Assembly (NCBI RefSeq): GCF_031426495.1
Contig: NZ_JANPLK010000027.1
Location: 82,892-146,891, forward strand
From: Gemmatimonas sp.
Lineage (GTDB): Bacteria; Gemmatimonadota; Gemmatimonadetes; Gemmatimonadales; Gemmatimonadaceae
DNA length: 64,000 nucleotides
Reading direction: 5' to 3'
The notes under the pieces are model-generated. The model made no database searches and was not told the DNA's origin. It was given only the letters and a program-made list of their open reading frames with translations. Position 1 is the stretch's first letter, and every line of letters starts with the position of its first letter. Of the stretch, positions 17,704 to 26,779 are shown piece by piece. The position numbers and the translations under genes are program-made.

Positions 17704-19107
17704 ATGGCTTTGTTCGACGTCATCATTCTTGGCGGCGGTCCCGCCGGCTACGTCTGCGCCATCCGCTGTGCCCAGCTGGGCATGCAGGTGGCCGTTATCG
17801 AACGTGAAGCACTCGGCGGCACCTGTGTGCTGTGGGGCTGCATTCCGGCCAAATCGCTGCTCGAAAGCGCCGGCCTCGCGGTAAAACTCGGCAAGGCGGC
17901 CGAACACGGCATCACCATCGACGGCATCACGCTCGACTTCGGTCCGGCGATGAAGCGCTCACGCAGCATCAGCGCTCAGAACTCCAAGGGCGTCGAGTTC
18001 CTGTTCAAGAAATACAAGGTGCAGTGGATCCGCGGTGAAGGCGTCATCGAGAAGGCCAAAAAGGTGAGCGTGACGCTGGCCGACGGAAAGAAGGAGACCC
18101 ACGAGGCCAAGAAGGCCGTCGTGATCGCTACCGGATCACGCGTGAAGGGGCTGCCGCAGGCCGGTCTCGAACTCGACAAGAACGTCGTGCTGTCCAGCGA
18201 TGATGTGCTCGTGGCGGAGAAGGCTCCGGCATCGATGGTGGTGGTGGGTGCTGGTGCGGTCGGCGTGGAGTTCGCCGATGTGTTCGCTGCCTTCGGTACG
18301 AAGGTCACGATGGTCGAAGTCGCCCCCACGATTCTTCCGATCGAAGACGCCGATTGCAGCGCTGAGCTGGCGAAGGCGTTCAAGAAGCGGAAGATCGAGG
18401 TGCTCACCGGCGCCAAGCTCACCAGCACCAAGGTCACCAAGACCGGCGCCACGCTAGTGGTCGAAGCGGGCGGCAGCACGCACACGCTGGAAGTCGAGAA
18501 GGTGCTCGTGGCGGCCGGTCGCGCGCCGAACGTCGAGAAGATCGGTCTCGAGACGGTCGGTATCGCGAAGTCGGAGCGCGGCTTCGTGAAGATCAACGCG
18601 AAGTTCGAGACCAACGTGGCAGGCTATTACGCCATCGGTGACGTCGCTGGCAATCAGATGCTGGCTCATAAGGGCTCACGCGAAGGGCACGTGCTGGCCG
18701 ATCTGCTGGGCGGCGAGCATCCGCATCTCGTGAATTACAACAACATTCCGAGCTGCACCTACTGTCATCCGGAAGTCGCCAGCATCGGACTCACCGAGCA
18801 GGCATGCAAGGATCAGAAGCTCGATTACAAAGTGGGCAAGTTCCCGTTCTCGGCGAACGGCCGCGCGCGCACCAGCGGAGAGACCGACGGCTTCGTGAAG
18901 ATCATTCGCGACGCCAAGTACGGTGAAATCCTCGGCGCGCACATTGTCGGCGCGCATGCGACCGAAATGATTCACGAGCTCGTGGTCGCCCGCGAAAACG
19001 AGTTCACGGTCGAAGAGATCGACCTCGCGATCCACGCCCATCCCACGCTCAGCGAAGCGATTGGCGAGGCGGTACTGGATTCGTTGGGCAAGATGATACA
19101 CGCCTAG
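17704..19107 (+). CDS. lpdA: Dihydrolipoamide dehydrogenase (E3)
   Basis: A 467-residue flavoprotein that reoxidises dihydrolipoamide on E2 with NAD+. It shows the N-terminal FAD motif GGGPAGYVCAIRCAQLG, the redox-active disulfide C41/C46 in GGTCVLWGCIPAKSL, the NAD-binding GAGAVGVEFADVFAAFG and the C-terminal dimer-interface catalytic His in IHAHPTLSEAIGE. Length matches the family (460-480). It completes the pyruvate dehydrogenase complex with pdhABC upstream. The 59-base gap after the lipoprotein gene contains possible promoter sequence but nothing decisive. Note that residue 45 is Gly as usual and CVLWGC replaces the common CLNVGC/CVNVGC: this CxLWGC variant is seen in some bacterial E3 proteins and keeps the two cysteines. 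Confidence 0.95.
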   Translation: MALFDVIILGGGPAGYVCAIRCAQLGMQVAVIEREALGGTCVLWGCIPAKSLLESAGLAVKLGKAAEHGITIDGITLDFGPAMKRSRSISAQNSKGVEFLFKKYKVQWIRGEGVIEKAKKVSVTLADGKKETHEAKKAVVIATGSRVKGLPQAGLELDKNVVLSSDDVLVAEKAPASMVVVGAGAVGVEFADVFAAFGTKVTMVEVAPTILPIEDADCSAELAKAFKKRKIEVLTGAKLTSTKVTKTGATLVVEAGGSTHTLEVEKVLVAAGRAPNVEKIGLETVGIAKSERGFVKINAKFETNVAGYYAIGDVAGNQMLAHKGSREGHVLADLLGGEHPHLVNYNNIPSCTYCHPEVASIGLTEQACKDQKLDYKVGKFPFSANGRARTSGETDGFVKIIRDAKYGEILGAHIVGAHATEMIHELVVARENEFTVEEIDLAIHAHPTLSEAIGEAVLDSLGKMIHA

Positions 19108-19122
19108 TCTGACAACTGCGAA

Positions 19123-19175
19123 GTAGGGGGTACGGGGTACGGGGTATGGGGTACTTCCTTCTCCGTACTCCCTAC
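19123..19175 (+). repeat. GGGGTAC tandem repeat forming a long hairpin between lpdA and lipB
   Basis: Tandem copies of a GGGGTAC/GGGGTAT word (19126-19155) are followed by inverted CCGTACTCCCTAC (19163-19175). The latter pairs with GTAGGGGGTACGG at 19123-19135 over 13 positions with one G-T wobble. The hairpin starts 16 bases after the lpdA stop and ends 15 bases before the lipB ATG. It may act as attenuator or terminator between lpdA and lipB, or be a dispersed intergenic repeat element. Confidence 0.55.
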
Positions 19176-19190
19176 CCCTTACTGTTTTTT

Positions 19191-19892
19191 ATGCTGTTGT
19201 ATTGCCTAGATCTCGGCCTCACCCCGTACGACGCTGTATGGGCGCTCCAAAAGCGCGCGGCGTTAGCGCGGAGCGCGGGCACGCTCGATCAAGACCTGCT
19301 CATTCTGGTGCAGCATCCTCCGGTGGTGACGCTGGGGCGGAGTACGAAGCCCGGCAATCTGTTGGTGACACCCGAGTATCTGGCCTTGCGCGGCGTGGAG
19401 CTGCGCGATGTCGAGCGCGGTGGCGACGTGACCATCCACGAGCCGGGGCAATTGGTGGCCTACCCCATCATTGATCTCAAGCGCCACAAACAGGACCTGC
19501 ACTGGTACCTGCGTCAGGTCGAGGAGTCGATCATCGTAGCGCTCCGCGCCTTTGGCCTCGAGACGGGTCGCGTGGCAGGCCTTACCGGCGTCTGGCGCGA
19601 GGATTCCGCCGGGCGGCGAAAGCTGGCCAGTATCGGCGTGCACGCGCGTGACTGGGTCACCTGGCATGGGGTGGCACTCAACGTGGAGAACGATCTCTCC
19701 ACCTTTGAGCACGTGGTACCGTGTGGCATCGACGAGGTGCAGATGAGCACCGTGGCGCGCGAATGTGCCGCCGCCGGTTTGGTGGTACCGTCGTTCGGCG
19801 AAGTATCGGAGGCCGTGGCCGCCGGTGTGGCGTCGGTGTTTAGGCTGACTCCCGTGCGATCCACGTTTCAGGGCATCGACGCGATGATCTGA
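19191..19892 (+). CDS. lipB: Octanoyl-[acyl-carrier-protein]:protein N-octanoyltransferase
   Basis: A 233-residue enzyme that moves octanoyl from ACP to lipoyl domains, the step before LipA. It has LGRSTKPGN, the conserved RGGDVTxHxPGQLVxYP region (here GGDVTIHEPGQLVAYP), the catalytic Lys in RRKLASIGV and the catalytic Cys in VVPCGI, forming the Cys-Lys dyad of the family. The usual Y/W and G in the TxHxP segment are I and E here, mild deviations. ATG at 19191 gives the normal N-terminus; an upstream ATG at 19146 would start inside the repeat hairpin and is less likely. lipA, pdhABC, lpdA and lipB together supply the whole lipoate-dependent pyruvate dehydrogenase. Confidence 0.93.
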   Translation: MLLYCLDLGLTPYDAVWALQKRAALARSAGTLDQDLLILVQHPPVVTLGRSTKPGNLLVTPEYLALRGVELRDVERGGDVTIHEPGQLVAYPIIDLKRHKQDLHWYLRQVEESIIVALRAFGLETGRVAGLTGVWREDSAGRRKLASIGVHARDWVTWHGVALNVENDLSTFEHVVPCGIDEVQMSTVARECAAAGLVVPSFGEVSEAVAAGVASVFRLTPVRSTFQGIDAMI

Positions 19893-19928
19893 CTCCGCGC
19901 ACCTTCAGCTCGTAGTCATGGGTGCACA

Positions 19929-19959
19929 ACGGGGCCGCTCTCCAGGAGAGCGGCCCCGT
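19929..19959. terminator. Strong bidirectional terminator between lipB and the small lipoprotein gene
   Basis: ACGGGGCCGCTCT (19929-19941) pairs perfectly with AGAGCGGCCCCGT (19947-19959), extended by one C-G pair to a three-base loop. A short T stretch follows on the plus strand (GTTTC). It sits between the convergent lipB and the minus-strand lipoprotein gene and can end transcription from both sides. Confidence 0.85.
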
Positions 19960-19989
19960 TTCACGTGCGGTTCGAGCTGATGGCCGGCC

Positions 19990-20442
19990 CTACTTGCCGC
20001 CCGACTGCGCCTTACTGATCGAATCAAGTCGTTCCCGGCCGCGAATGGCGTTCGGGATGCCCGCCTTGGTGGCGAATTCCTCGTAGAAGCTCCACCCGCC
20101 ACCCTGGAACTTCCCGTCCTTCAGGACAACGGGCGTTTCAGTGACCTTGGCGATGGCGTCTTCAAGCGTGCCCGGTTCCTCACGGTACCAAATCACGTCG
20201 ACTTTTCCGCCTCCCGCGATGTAGGTCTGCCGGCGGAATCCGCCGATCAATCGCAGTGAATCGGCCGGCAGCGGCGCCGTGAGCGGTCCTGAGCCCAGCT
20301 CGGCGACGACCTGCTCGATGGTGCCTTCCTTGGGAATCTTCTTGATTTTGGCCGCACCGAGGTCGGAGCTACAGGCGGCCAGTGACGCGAGAACGAAAGT
20401 GACAAGCGCGAGTCGCGCTGTTTTGACAAAACGAGTGTGCAT
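19990..20442 (-). CDS. Small lipoprotein, unknown function
   Basis: A 150-residue exported protein. ATG at 20442-20440 gives a lipoprotein signal peptide (ALVTFVLASLAACSSDLG, lipobox LAAC). The mature part has two small alpha/beta-like units: KKIPKEGTIEQVVAELGSG, then GGFRRQTYIAGGGKVDVIWY, which resembles outer-membrane assembly lipoproteins of the SmpA/BamE type (a short beta-hairpin after a helix), but the match is too weak to name it. It lies 100 bases downstream of the BIG2 protein gene on the same strand, with a terminator between them. Confidence 0.7.
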   Translation of the reverse strand: MHTRFVKTARLALVTFVLASLAACSSDLGAAKIKKIPKEGTIEQVVAELGSGPLTAPLPADSLRLIGGFRRQTYIAGGGKVDVIWYREEPGTLEDAIAKVTETPVVLKDGKFQGGGWSFYEEFATKAGIPNAIRGRERLDSISKAQSGGK

Positions 20443-20494
20443 AGCCTGACGAAAGGGTAAGACGGAGAATACGTCGAAAGACCGCAAACGCAAA

Positions 20495-20524
20495 TGGGGG
20501 GGAGGCCCGAAGGCCTCCCCCCCA
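20495..20524 (-). terminator. Terminator of the BIG2 surface protein gene
   Basis: A 13-base G/C-rich stem, arms at 20495-20507 and 20512-20524 with seven G/C pairs in a row and a four-base loop CGAA, starts 20 bases after the minus-strand stop at 20544. On the minus strand it is followed by a T-rich run (TTTGCGTTT), a typical factor-independent terminator. Confidence 0.85.
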
Positions 20525-20543
20525 CCTTCATGCGTCATGCGAG

Positions 20544-23500
20544 TTACGGCGTGACGGTCGAAGCAGAAACACTTGTGTTCGTCGACAGCGCACGGCCCTT
20601 GAGGACCGTCGGAGCGGCGAACGTTCCACCCGTGCCGACCGCGATGAAGCGGCGACCAGAGACCGAGCTCAGGGCAGCAGGCGTGTTCAGGCTGCTGGCA
20701 CCGTTGACCGGCTGCGTGAGACGGTAGGTCCACACGCGGGTCGTGCCGTTGTCGGCGATGTACACCGGGCCCGCGCCAGTCGGCGAGACGCTCGGTGACG
20801 TCTTCGCATCGACGTTTCCGATGTACTGCCAGTTACCCGCCAGCAGCTCGTAGAAGTCGACGCGATCGAACGGCGAGTTGATCTGGTTCGTGGTGGCCGT
20901 CACAATCGCCTTGAGACCCGTTGCCGGGGCATTCCACTGCACGATACCCTGGCCCAGCGTCCAGCTGACGAGGTTCGGGTTGGCCGTGTTCCACGTCTGC
21001 GTGTCGTTGCCGACGTTCGCCGAGAGGAGCGCAACACCCGAGCCGACGCCGACATAGAAGCCGGAGTTGAGGCCAGCAGCATTCACAATGCGCGCCGTAA
21101 CAGTGTCCGGGCGGTTGTTGCTTGCCGCGGCCAATGCACCAGCTGCATCAGTCTGCTCGATGTTCGTGTAGTAGTTGATGCCCGACGTGAACGGCGTACC
21201 GACCGTAATGTTGCCATTCAGGCCGATCACATCGTTGAAGCGGGCGTTATACAGCGTGGCCGGGAAGAGCAGGTTCGCGTCGGTCGTACCATCGGTCAGA
21301 CCGCTGTACGAGGCACGGAAGTTGGTAAAGTGCGCTTCAACCAGTCCCGTGACATTCGGCGTGAACATGTTCGGGCCCGCGGCCGTGACCGTACCCGGGA
21401 GACCGAGGCCGGTGATCGTCGGCAGCGTGACGCTATGCAGCACGCGGCGGATGCCCGTGAAGCTGGCGTTACCAGCGCGGTCGATGACCGACGCGCGGTA
21501 GGTGTAGTAGCCTTCCGTGGCGATGTTCGAGCCAAGGACGCGGGTGATCGGACGGTAGCCGTCAGACATCGCCGTGCCGAGGAACGCAGGCGCCATGGTG
21601 CAATTCGGGGCGGTGATGAACGCCGATCCGATACCACCCAGCAAGGCCGTGAAGGCCGTACCGACAACGCAGGAACCGTTCGGCGAAGCCTGATTGGCAC
21701 GCGCCAGATAGTGCTCGGCGGTGTTCAGGCCCGAGCGCTCGTCGAGCGCTTCGGCGCCGAAAATCGTGTCGGTCGCGAGCGGAGCCGCGAGGAACGAAGC
21801 GGCCGTGAAGAGCGACTGATTCGGCGGTCCACCAGCTACCGTCGTGTACGTCGTCGTGTCCAGAGCCGAACCCGGGCCCTGTCCCGGCGTCGCCGGAACC
21901 GGCGACGTGCCGCCGATTGCAGAAGCCGAGTAACGGATTGCCGGGGCAATGTTGTCGATAGCGAACTGCGCCGTCGTCGTCGTACCCGTGTTGCCGAGCT
22001 GGTCGTTACCCGTGGCCGTGACCGTGTACACGAGGTTCGTGAAGTTGGTCGCGCATTCCGGGATGCCGGCAGCCGTCGTCGGGCTCAGGGCAACGCCCGT
22101 CACGCCACAACCGCTGTAGGTCCACACGTTCGCCAGCGTACCCGTGCTCGTGCCGACGCCGTTGTCCGTGGTGGTCGTGTTCGTCGAGAAGCTGAACGGC
22201 GAGGCAATCACGCCCGAGAACCACGCGCCGCTCGCGACGCCAGCGATGGCGACGGTCGGGTTGGCGTAGTCAAGACGGATGGCGATCGGAGCCGGAACCG
22301 TGATCGACGTGCGGTAGCCCGTCGTGGCCGAAACCGTCGGCGCCGCGTTGTTGCTGTTGTCCTGAGCAGCGGCGACGCGCGGGAAATCGCTCGAGTTCGT
22401 CTGCGGGTGTTCCCAGCCCGTGCCGTTGATCGTGTACAGCGTGCTGCTCTTGCCGAAGGTCGTCGCCGCCGTGGCCGAGTACGGCACGGTCGCACCGAAG
22501 TTCGACATGTTCACCGAGGCCGACTGCACCGTACGACCGGCGGTGTAGAACACCGGGACGTAGCGGATCGAGCCAGCGCCCGAGGCGTTCGGACCACCGT
22601 AGTAGTTGAACGCCACGCCCGACACCGTGCGCGTGGCCGCGGCGGTCGGGTTCGTGAACTGGACAGCCCAGCCGTCCACATTCGTGAAGTTCAGGATGCT
22701 GTTGTTGTTCGTCGCGGCGAAGTTCTCCGCTCCAGCAGCCGTGCGGACCGACGCCCGGATGACGTGCAGGCCGTTCGCATACTTGATCGTCGACGTACCC
22801 GTGGCGAAGTCGGCGGTGAAGTCAGCGGTGTTGATCGAGAGCTGCACCGTGCCTTCGTTCGCCGCGTTGCCCGTGTACGTCTGCTCAGCAGCCGGGGCAC
22901 CACAGTTGTTGCCCGCAGCGTCACACACGTAGACACGAACCGCGCTCACCGCCTGGCCGTTCGGCTGGAGGTTGAGCGAGACCTGGATCTGGTCGCGCGT
23001 GTTGTTGATGTCAACCGGCTGGTTGACCTGCATGTTCGCCGAGAAGGTGATACCCGTGTTGGCCGGGCCACCCGCCGAAGCGACCGGACCCTGCGTCACG
23101 TTGGCGATCGTCACGTTCGCCGGAGCGGCGACCGTCACGGCAACCGACGACGAGAGCGAGGACGCCGCGAAGTTCGTGTTGGCAGCCGAGGCGGCCGTCA
23201 CAGTGATGATCGCCGTACCCGGCGCGTTGGCCGTCACGACACCAGCGGCCGAAACCGAGGCAACCGCGGTCGACGACGACACGTACGTGATCGTCGCAGC
23301 CGGCGCGCCCGAGGGCTGCGTCGCGTTGGCGCCGATCTGCGCCGTGTTGCCGATCGCGAGCGCCAGTGCAGCCGGCGTCACGTTCAGCGTAGCAATGCCG
23401 GTCGGAAGCGCCGTCACCGTGATGGCAACCGCCTGGCTGATCGACGTGCCGCCCGACGTGGCGGTCACCGTGATCGTGGCAACACCCGTACCAACCGCCG

Positions 23501-24023
23501 TCACAACACCAGCCGTCGAAACCGACGCGATCGTCGCGGACGACGAGGCGTAGGTGTACGTGGCGGTGCGGCCGGCCGGCTGAACGCTCGGCGACAGCGT
23601 GAGCGTCTGGTTCACCTGGAGCGACGCCGCAGACGGCGTCACCGTGAGGCCCGTGATCGCCGGAGCGACCGTAACGGACGCCGCGGCCGACTGGCCCGTG
23701 GACGCCGTCGCCGTGACCGTCGCGTTACCGGCGGCAACCGCCGTCACGCGGCAGGAAGAGCCCGACACGGCAGCCGTAGCAACCGTGGCCGAGCTCGTCG
23801 TGCAGCTAGCCAGCGTCGGGCCACCCGTGGACGGGCCGCCCGAGATCTGTACGGCAAAGTTCACCGCTTCGCCAACGTTCATGCTGGCAGAAGGCGGCGT
23901 GATGGAGAGCGTGATAGGCGGGTTCGGTGTAACAGGCACCGTAACGTCATCGCCGCAAGCACCCAGCGCCAAGGCGCCAAGGCTCAGGGCAACGATCGCC
24001 TTGTTCCGAGAAAAGAGTTGCAT
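20544..24023 (-). CDS. Large surface lipoprotein with BIG2 (bacterial Ig-like) domains
   Basis: A 1159-residue exported protein. The signal peptide ends at ALGACGDDV (lipobox LGAC). Residues about 38-300 contain three Ig-like BIG2-type units, each with the hallmark ITVTPxxxxL...VxWxSS/YxSSxxxIATVSxxGVVTAxxxGxATITVTA pattern (for example SSSATIASVSTAGVVTAVG and SSSTAVASVSAAGVVTANAP). The central and C-terminal 850 residues are Asn/Thr/Gly/Ala-rich and probably beta-structured, with scattered cysteine pairs (CDAAGNNCG, CGVTG); no enzyme motif is visible. Such proteins usually act as adhesins or cell-envelope architecture. An RBS-like AGAGGGGGAT lies just upstream of the ATG on the minus strand. 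The gene is monocistronic, with a terminator 20 bases downstream and a 610-base upstream gap. Confidence 0.85.
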   Translation of the reverse strand: MQLFSRNKAIVALSLGALALGACGDDVTVPVTPNPPITLSITPPSASMNVGEAVNFAVQISGGPSTGGPTLASCTTSSATVATAAVSGSSCRVTAVAAGNATVTATASTGQSAAASVTVAPAITGLTVTPSAASLQVNQTLTLSPSVQPAGRTATYTYASSSATIASVSTAGVVTAVGTGVATITVTATSGGTSISQAVAITVTALPTGIATLNVTPAALALAIGNTAQIGANATQPSGAPAATITYVSSSTAVASVSAAGVVTANAPGTAIITVTAASAANTNFAASSLSSSVAVTVAAPANVTIANVTQGPVASAGGPANTGITFSANMQVNQPVDINNTRDQIQVSLNLQPNGQAVSAVRVYVCDAAGNNCGAPAAEQTYTGNAANEGTVQLSINTADFTADFATGTSTIKYANGLHVIRASVRTAAGAENFAATNNNSILNFTNVDGWAVQFTNPTAAATRTVSGVAFNYYGGPNASGAGSIRYVPVFYTAGRTVQSASVNMSNFGATVPYSATAATTFGKSSTLYTINGTGWEHPQTNSSDFPRVAAAQDNSNNAAPTVSATTGYRTSITVPAPIAIRLDYANPTVAIAGVASGAWFSGVIASPFSFSTNTTTTDNGVGTSTGTLANVWTYSGCGVTGVALSPTTAAGIPECATNFTNLVYTVTATGNDQLGNTGTTTTAQFAIDNIAPAIRYSASAIGGTSPVPATPGQGPGSALDTTTYTTVAGGPPNQSLFTAASFLAAPLATDTIFGAEALDERSGLNTAEHYLARANQASPNGSCVVGTAFTALLGGIGSAFITAPNCTMAPAFLGTAMSDGYRPITRVLGSNIATEGYYTYRASVIDRAGNASFTGIRRVLHSVTLPTITGLGLPGTVTAAGPNMFTPNVTGLVEAHFTNFRASYSGLTDGTTDANLLFPATLYNARFNDVIGLNGNITVGTPFTSGINYYTNIEQTDAAGALAAASNNRPDTVTARIVNAAGLNSGFYVGVGSGVALLSANVGNDTQTWNTANPNLVSWTLGQGIVQWNAPATGLKAIVTATTNQINSPFDRVDFYELLAGNWQYIGNVDAKTSPSVSPTGAGPVYIADNGTTRVWTYRLTQPVNGASSLNTPAALSSVSGRRFIAVGTGGTFAAPTVLKGRALSTNTSVSASTVTP

Positions 24024-24467
24024 TCATCCCCCTCTTTCGAGGTCGTGGAGGTAGCTGCCGTCGATGAGGGTGGGTTGCCTCATCCACAACGTCTTGCGAT
24101 GGCAAGCGCTCGCCGCTTTGGCATGCGCTTCATCATGCGCTTCTCGCAGAGGAGCAGGACTTGGCTCGGGGAGCGGCCGGATCAACATCCTGACGTGCGA
24201 AAACCATGATGCCCGAAGAACCGAATTGCTGACCTGCGGGCCCTGCATCACGCGTCGCCAACCCAAGCGTCGGTTCCTCGTGACTCCTGCACGTGCGATT
24301 GCTCACACGTTTCCCAACACACAATCGTGACGCACATCGGCAAGAAAATGGGCGCTATCCCCCCAAAGAGGACACGCACACTTCTCCCGCCATCATCAAG
24401 TGGCAAAGGTAGGGGTGATCTGCCACACTAGTCAAGCAGGAGAATCACCCGGCTTTTCGCGACCGCT

Positions 24468-24483
24468 GTCACAATCCTGTGAC
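24468..24483. promoter_or_regulatory. Candidate operator, perfect inverted repeat GTCACA-N4-TGTGAC
   Basis: The 16-base palindrome lies 150 bases upstream of the uvrD-type gene. The 11-base word AATCCTGTGAC is repeated exactly at 24473-24483 and 24547-24557, and reverse half-sites GTCACA occur at 24590 and 24605. Repetition of one word within 140 bases upstream of a gene is the normal look of a transcription factor site. The factor is unknown; TGTGA half-sites are also those of CRP/FNR-type proteins but with opposite orientation here. Confidence 0.45.
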
Positions 24484-24622
24484 CAAAGGCTGGAAAATGC
24501 CAGTTATCCACATCACTGGCCTCGTCTCACCGCCCCTCGCCTCTCGAATCCTGTGACACCACGAAGTGGACGGCCCGTACGGCACGAACGTCACATCCTC
24601 GGCAGTCACAGGCACTTGCGTC

Positions 24623-24628
24623 TATACT
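24623..24628 (+). promoter_or_regulatory. -10-like TATACT just before the uvrD start
   Basis: TATACT ends five bases before the ATG at 24634. If used, transcription would begin at or next to the start codon, giving a leaderless mRNA; no Shine-Dalgarno is visible, which agrees. The -35 region is not clear. Confidence 0.4.
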
Positions 24629-24633
24629 TCGGC

Positions 24634-26733
24634 ATGGCCGAGCCCCCCCGGATCCACGTCCCCGCTACCCGGGTGGTCCTCCCGCCCCCTCTCTCGGCCG
24701 AAGGGCCCGCGCTCAACGCCGCTCAGGCCGCCGCCTCCAGCCACGGTGACACCCCGCTCCTGATTGTGGCCGGTGCCGGCTCCGGCAAGACCAGGACGCT
24801 CATTCACCGGGTCGCCCACCTTATAGGGCGAGGCGTCCCCGCCAGCCGCATTCTGCTCCTCACCTTCACCCGGCGCGCCTCCCAGGAAATGTTGGGGCGC
24901 TGTGAGCGATTGGTCGGCTCCGCCTCACATCACGTGCACGGCGGCACCTTCCACGGCGTCGCCCATCGGCTGCTGCGCCGCTTCGGGCCATCCGCCGGCC
25001 TCCCCGCCGACTTCACTATCCTCGATCAGGCCGACGCCTCCGATCTCATGGGAATCTCGCGGGCCGCCCTCGGCTACGCCGATCTCAAGAACGCGCCGCG
25101 ATCCGCCCCCCGCTTCCCGCGCGCCGAAACGCTGCAATCGATCTACTCGCGCCACGTCAACACCGAACGCCCCATCGTCGACCTGCTCGGCGAGCAGTGG
25201 CCGCACTTCCTCGCCTGGACCGGCGATATCGAGCGGCTCTTCGGCGACTACGTGAAGCGCAAGGCCGAACGCAATCTCCTCGACTACGACGACCTGCTGC
25301 TGTCGTGGGCGCTGCTGCTCGAGCAGGCGCCGCCGATCGCGGAGCAGATTCGCGCGCTGTACGATCACGTGTTGGTCGATGAATACCAGGACACCAATCC
25401 GCTGCAGTCGCGCATCCTTCGTGCGCTCTGCACGAACGGCAAGATCACGGTCGTCGGCGACGACGCGCAGAGCATCTACGCCTTCCGTGGCGCGACGATT
25501 CGCAACATCCTCGATTTCCCGCACCAGTTCCCCGGCACGCACATCGTCACGCTCGAACGCAACTATCGCTCGACCGCGCCGATTCTCGATACCACGAACG
25601 CGCTGATCTCACGCAGCCGTGAGCGCTACTCGAAGCAGCTGTGGACCGAGCGCACTGGGGGCGAGCCACCTTGGCTGGTCACGGTGAAAGACGAACATGC
25701 GCAGACGGCGTTCGTCGTCGATCGGTTGCTCGAACTGCATGAGGAAGGCATCCCGCTGCGCGAGATGGCGGTGCTCTTTCGCGCCGGCTATCTGTCAGCC
25801 GATCTCGAAATCGAGCTCGCCAACCGGCGCATTCCCTACGAGAAGTGGGGCGGGCTCAAGTTCCTCGAAGCCGCGCACATCAAGGACATCCTGGCCTTCC
25901 TCCGCGTGCTGGAGAATCCGCGCGACGAAGTGAGCTGGTACCGTTTGCTGCGCCTGCTTCCCGGCGTGGGCGATGCCACCGCGCGCGCGGCGATTGACCT
26001 GCTGACGCATCACGGCTGGGAGCCGATGGCCCTCGGCGCTACCAAAGCGCCGGCACGCGCCCGGCCGGCGCTGCAGGCGTTGGCGGCGCTGCTCGATGGC
26101 ATGCGTCGCGTGGAGCGGAGCGACAACCCGCATTCACCGGCCGAAAGCATCCGGCTGTGCCGTCATCTCTACGATCCGATCCTGCAGGGCACCTACGACG
26201 ATGCGCCGCCGCGAATGGCTGACCTCGATCAGCTCGAAGTCATCGCGGCCGGCTATCCTGATCGAAGCACGTTTCTTTCGGCGCTCGCTCTCGAGCCGCC
26301 GTCGAACACACAGGATCTCGCCGTGGGCAGCACCGATGAGGACGACGCGCTGATTCTGTCCACCGCGCACTCGGCGAAGGGCAAGGAGTGGGATGCGGTG
26401 TTCGTGATTCATGCATCCGACGGGGTGTTCCCGATGGCGCGGTCGGCGAATGATGATGCGCAGATCGATGAAGAACGGCGGCTGCTCTATGTGGCGATGA
26501 CACGCGCACGCGACCAACTTTTCGTCACGTACCCGTTGCACAGCTATGCCACGCGCACCGGCGCCGACTTCGCGTACAGCCAGCTGTCCCGTTTTCTGGA
26601 CCCTGGGGTGCGCTCGTCGATGCAACGGGTGACCGTTGGCGAAGAGATGCCACCTGCCCTGCCAGCCCTTCGAGGTGACGCGCCGCCGCTCGATCTGCGT
26701 GCGTTGCTCCGAGGCCGGTTCCCCGCCGAGTAA
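24634..26733 (+). CDS. UvrD/Rep-family ATP-dependent DNA helicase
   Basis: A 699-residue superfamily 1A helicase. Motif I is GAGSGKTRTL, motif Ia TFTRRASQEM, motif II DEYQDTNPLQ, motif III GDDAQSIYAFRG, motif IV ERNYRST, motif V STAHSAKGKEWD and motif VI YVAMTRARDQ. All catalytic residues are intact. It unwinds DNA 3' to 5' in repair or replication restart; UvrD, PcrA and Rep cannot be separated by these motifs. ATG at 24634 (MAEPPRIHV) is chosen; an in-frame ATG at 24400 would add 78 residues of non-conserved sequence lying inside the repeat-rich regulatory region. It is followed after 46 bases by the M16 protease gene on the same strand. The C-terminus lacks the long tail of some PcrA proteins. 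Confidence 0.92.
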   Translation: MAEPPRIHVPATRVVLPPPLSAEGPALNAAQAAASSHGDTPLLIVAGAGSGKTRTLIHRVAHLIGRGVPASRILLLTFTRRASQEMLGRCERLVGSASHHVHGGTFHGVAHRLLRRFGPSAGLPADFTILDQADASDLMGISRAALGYADLKNAPRSAPRFPRAETLQSIYSRHVNTERPIVDLLGEQWPHFLAWTGDIERLFGDYVKRKAERNLLDYDDLLLSWALLLEQAPPIAEQIRALYDHVLVDEYQDTNPLQSRILRALCTNGKITVVGDDAQSIYAFRGATIRNILDFPHQFPGTHIVTLERNYRSTAPILDTTNALISRSRERYSKQLWTERTGGEPPWLVTVKDEHAQTAFVVDRLLELHEEGIPLREMAVLFRAGYLSADLEIELANRRIPYEKWGGLKFLEAAHIKDILAFLRVLENPRDEVSWYRLLRLLPGVGDATARAAIDLLTHHGWEPMALGATKAPARARPALQALAALLDGMRRVERSDNPHSPAESIRLCRHLYDPILQGTYDDAPPRMADLDQLEVIAAGYPDRSTFLSALALEPPSNTQDLAVGSTDEDDALILSTAHSAKGKEWDAVFVIHASDGVFPMARSANDDAQIDEERRLLYVAMTRARDQLFVTYPLHSYATRTGADFAYSQLSRFLDPGVRSSMQRVTVGEEMPPALPALRGDAPPLDLRALLRGRFPAE

Positions 26734-26779
26734 TACCCACCGAGTACGTTGTAGCGCACTTCACCTTGACGAGGATCCA

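Larger units (their letters stand above)
24024..24633. other. 610-base divergent intergenic region with repeated TGTGAC/GTCACA boxes
   Basis: No gene is supported here. Near the BIG2 start a 7-base hairpin GATGAGG/CCTCATC (24063-24084) lies in its 5' leader. The uvrD-proximal 170 bases carry a perfect inverted repeat GTCACA-ATCC-TGTGAC (24468-24483), a second AATCCTGTGAC copy (24547-24557) and half sites GTCACATCC (24590) and GTCACA (24605), followed by a TATACT -10-like box. It is therefore likely to hold divergent promoters and a regulator operator. Confidence 0.55.

Noticed and set aside
21330..24209. A 959-codon open frame on the plus strand opposite the BIG2 protein gene
   Set aside because: It is an Arg-rich shadow of the Ala/Thr/Val-rich gene on the other strand, with no domain or signal.
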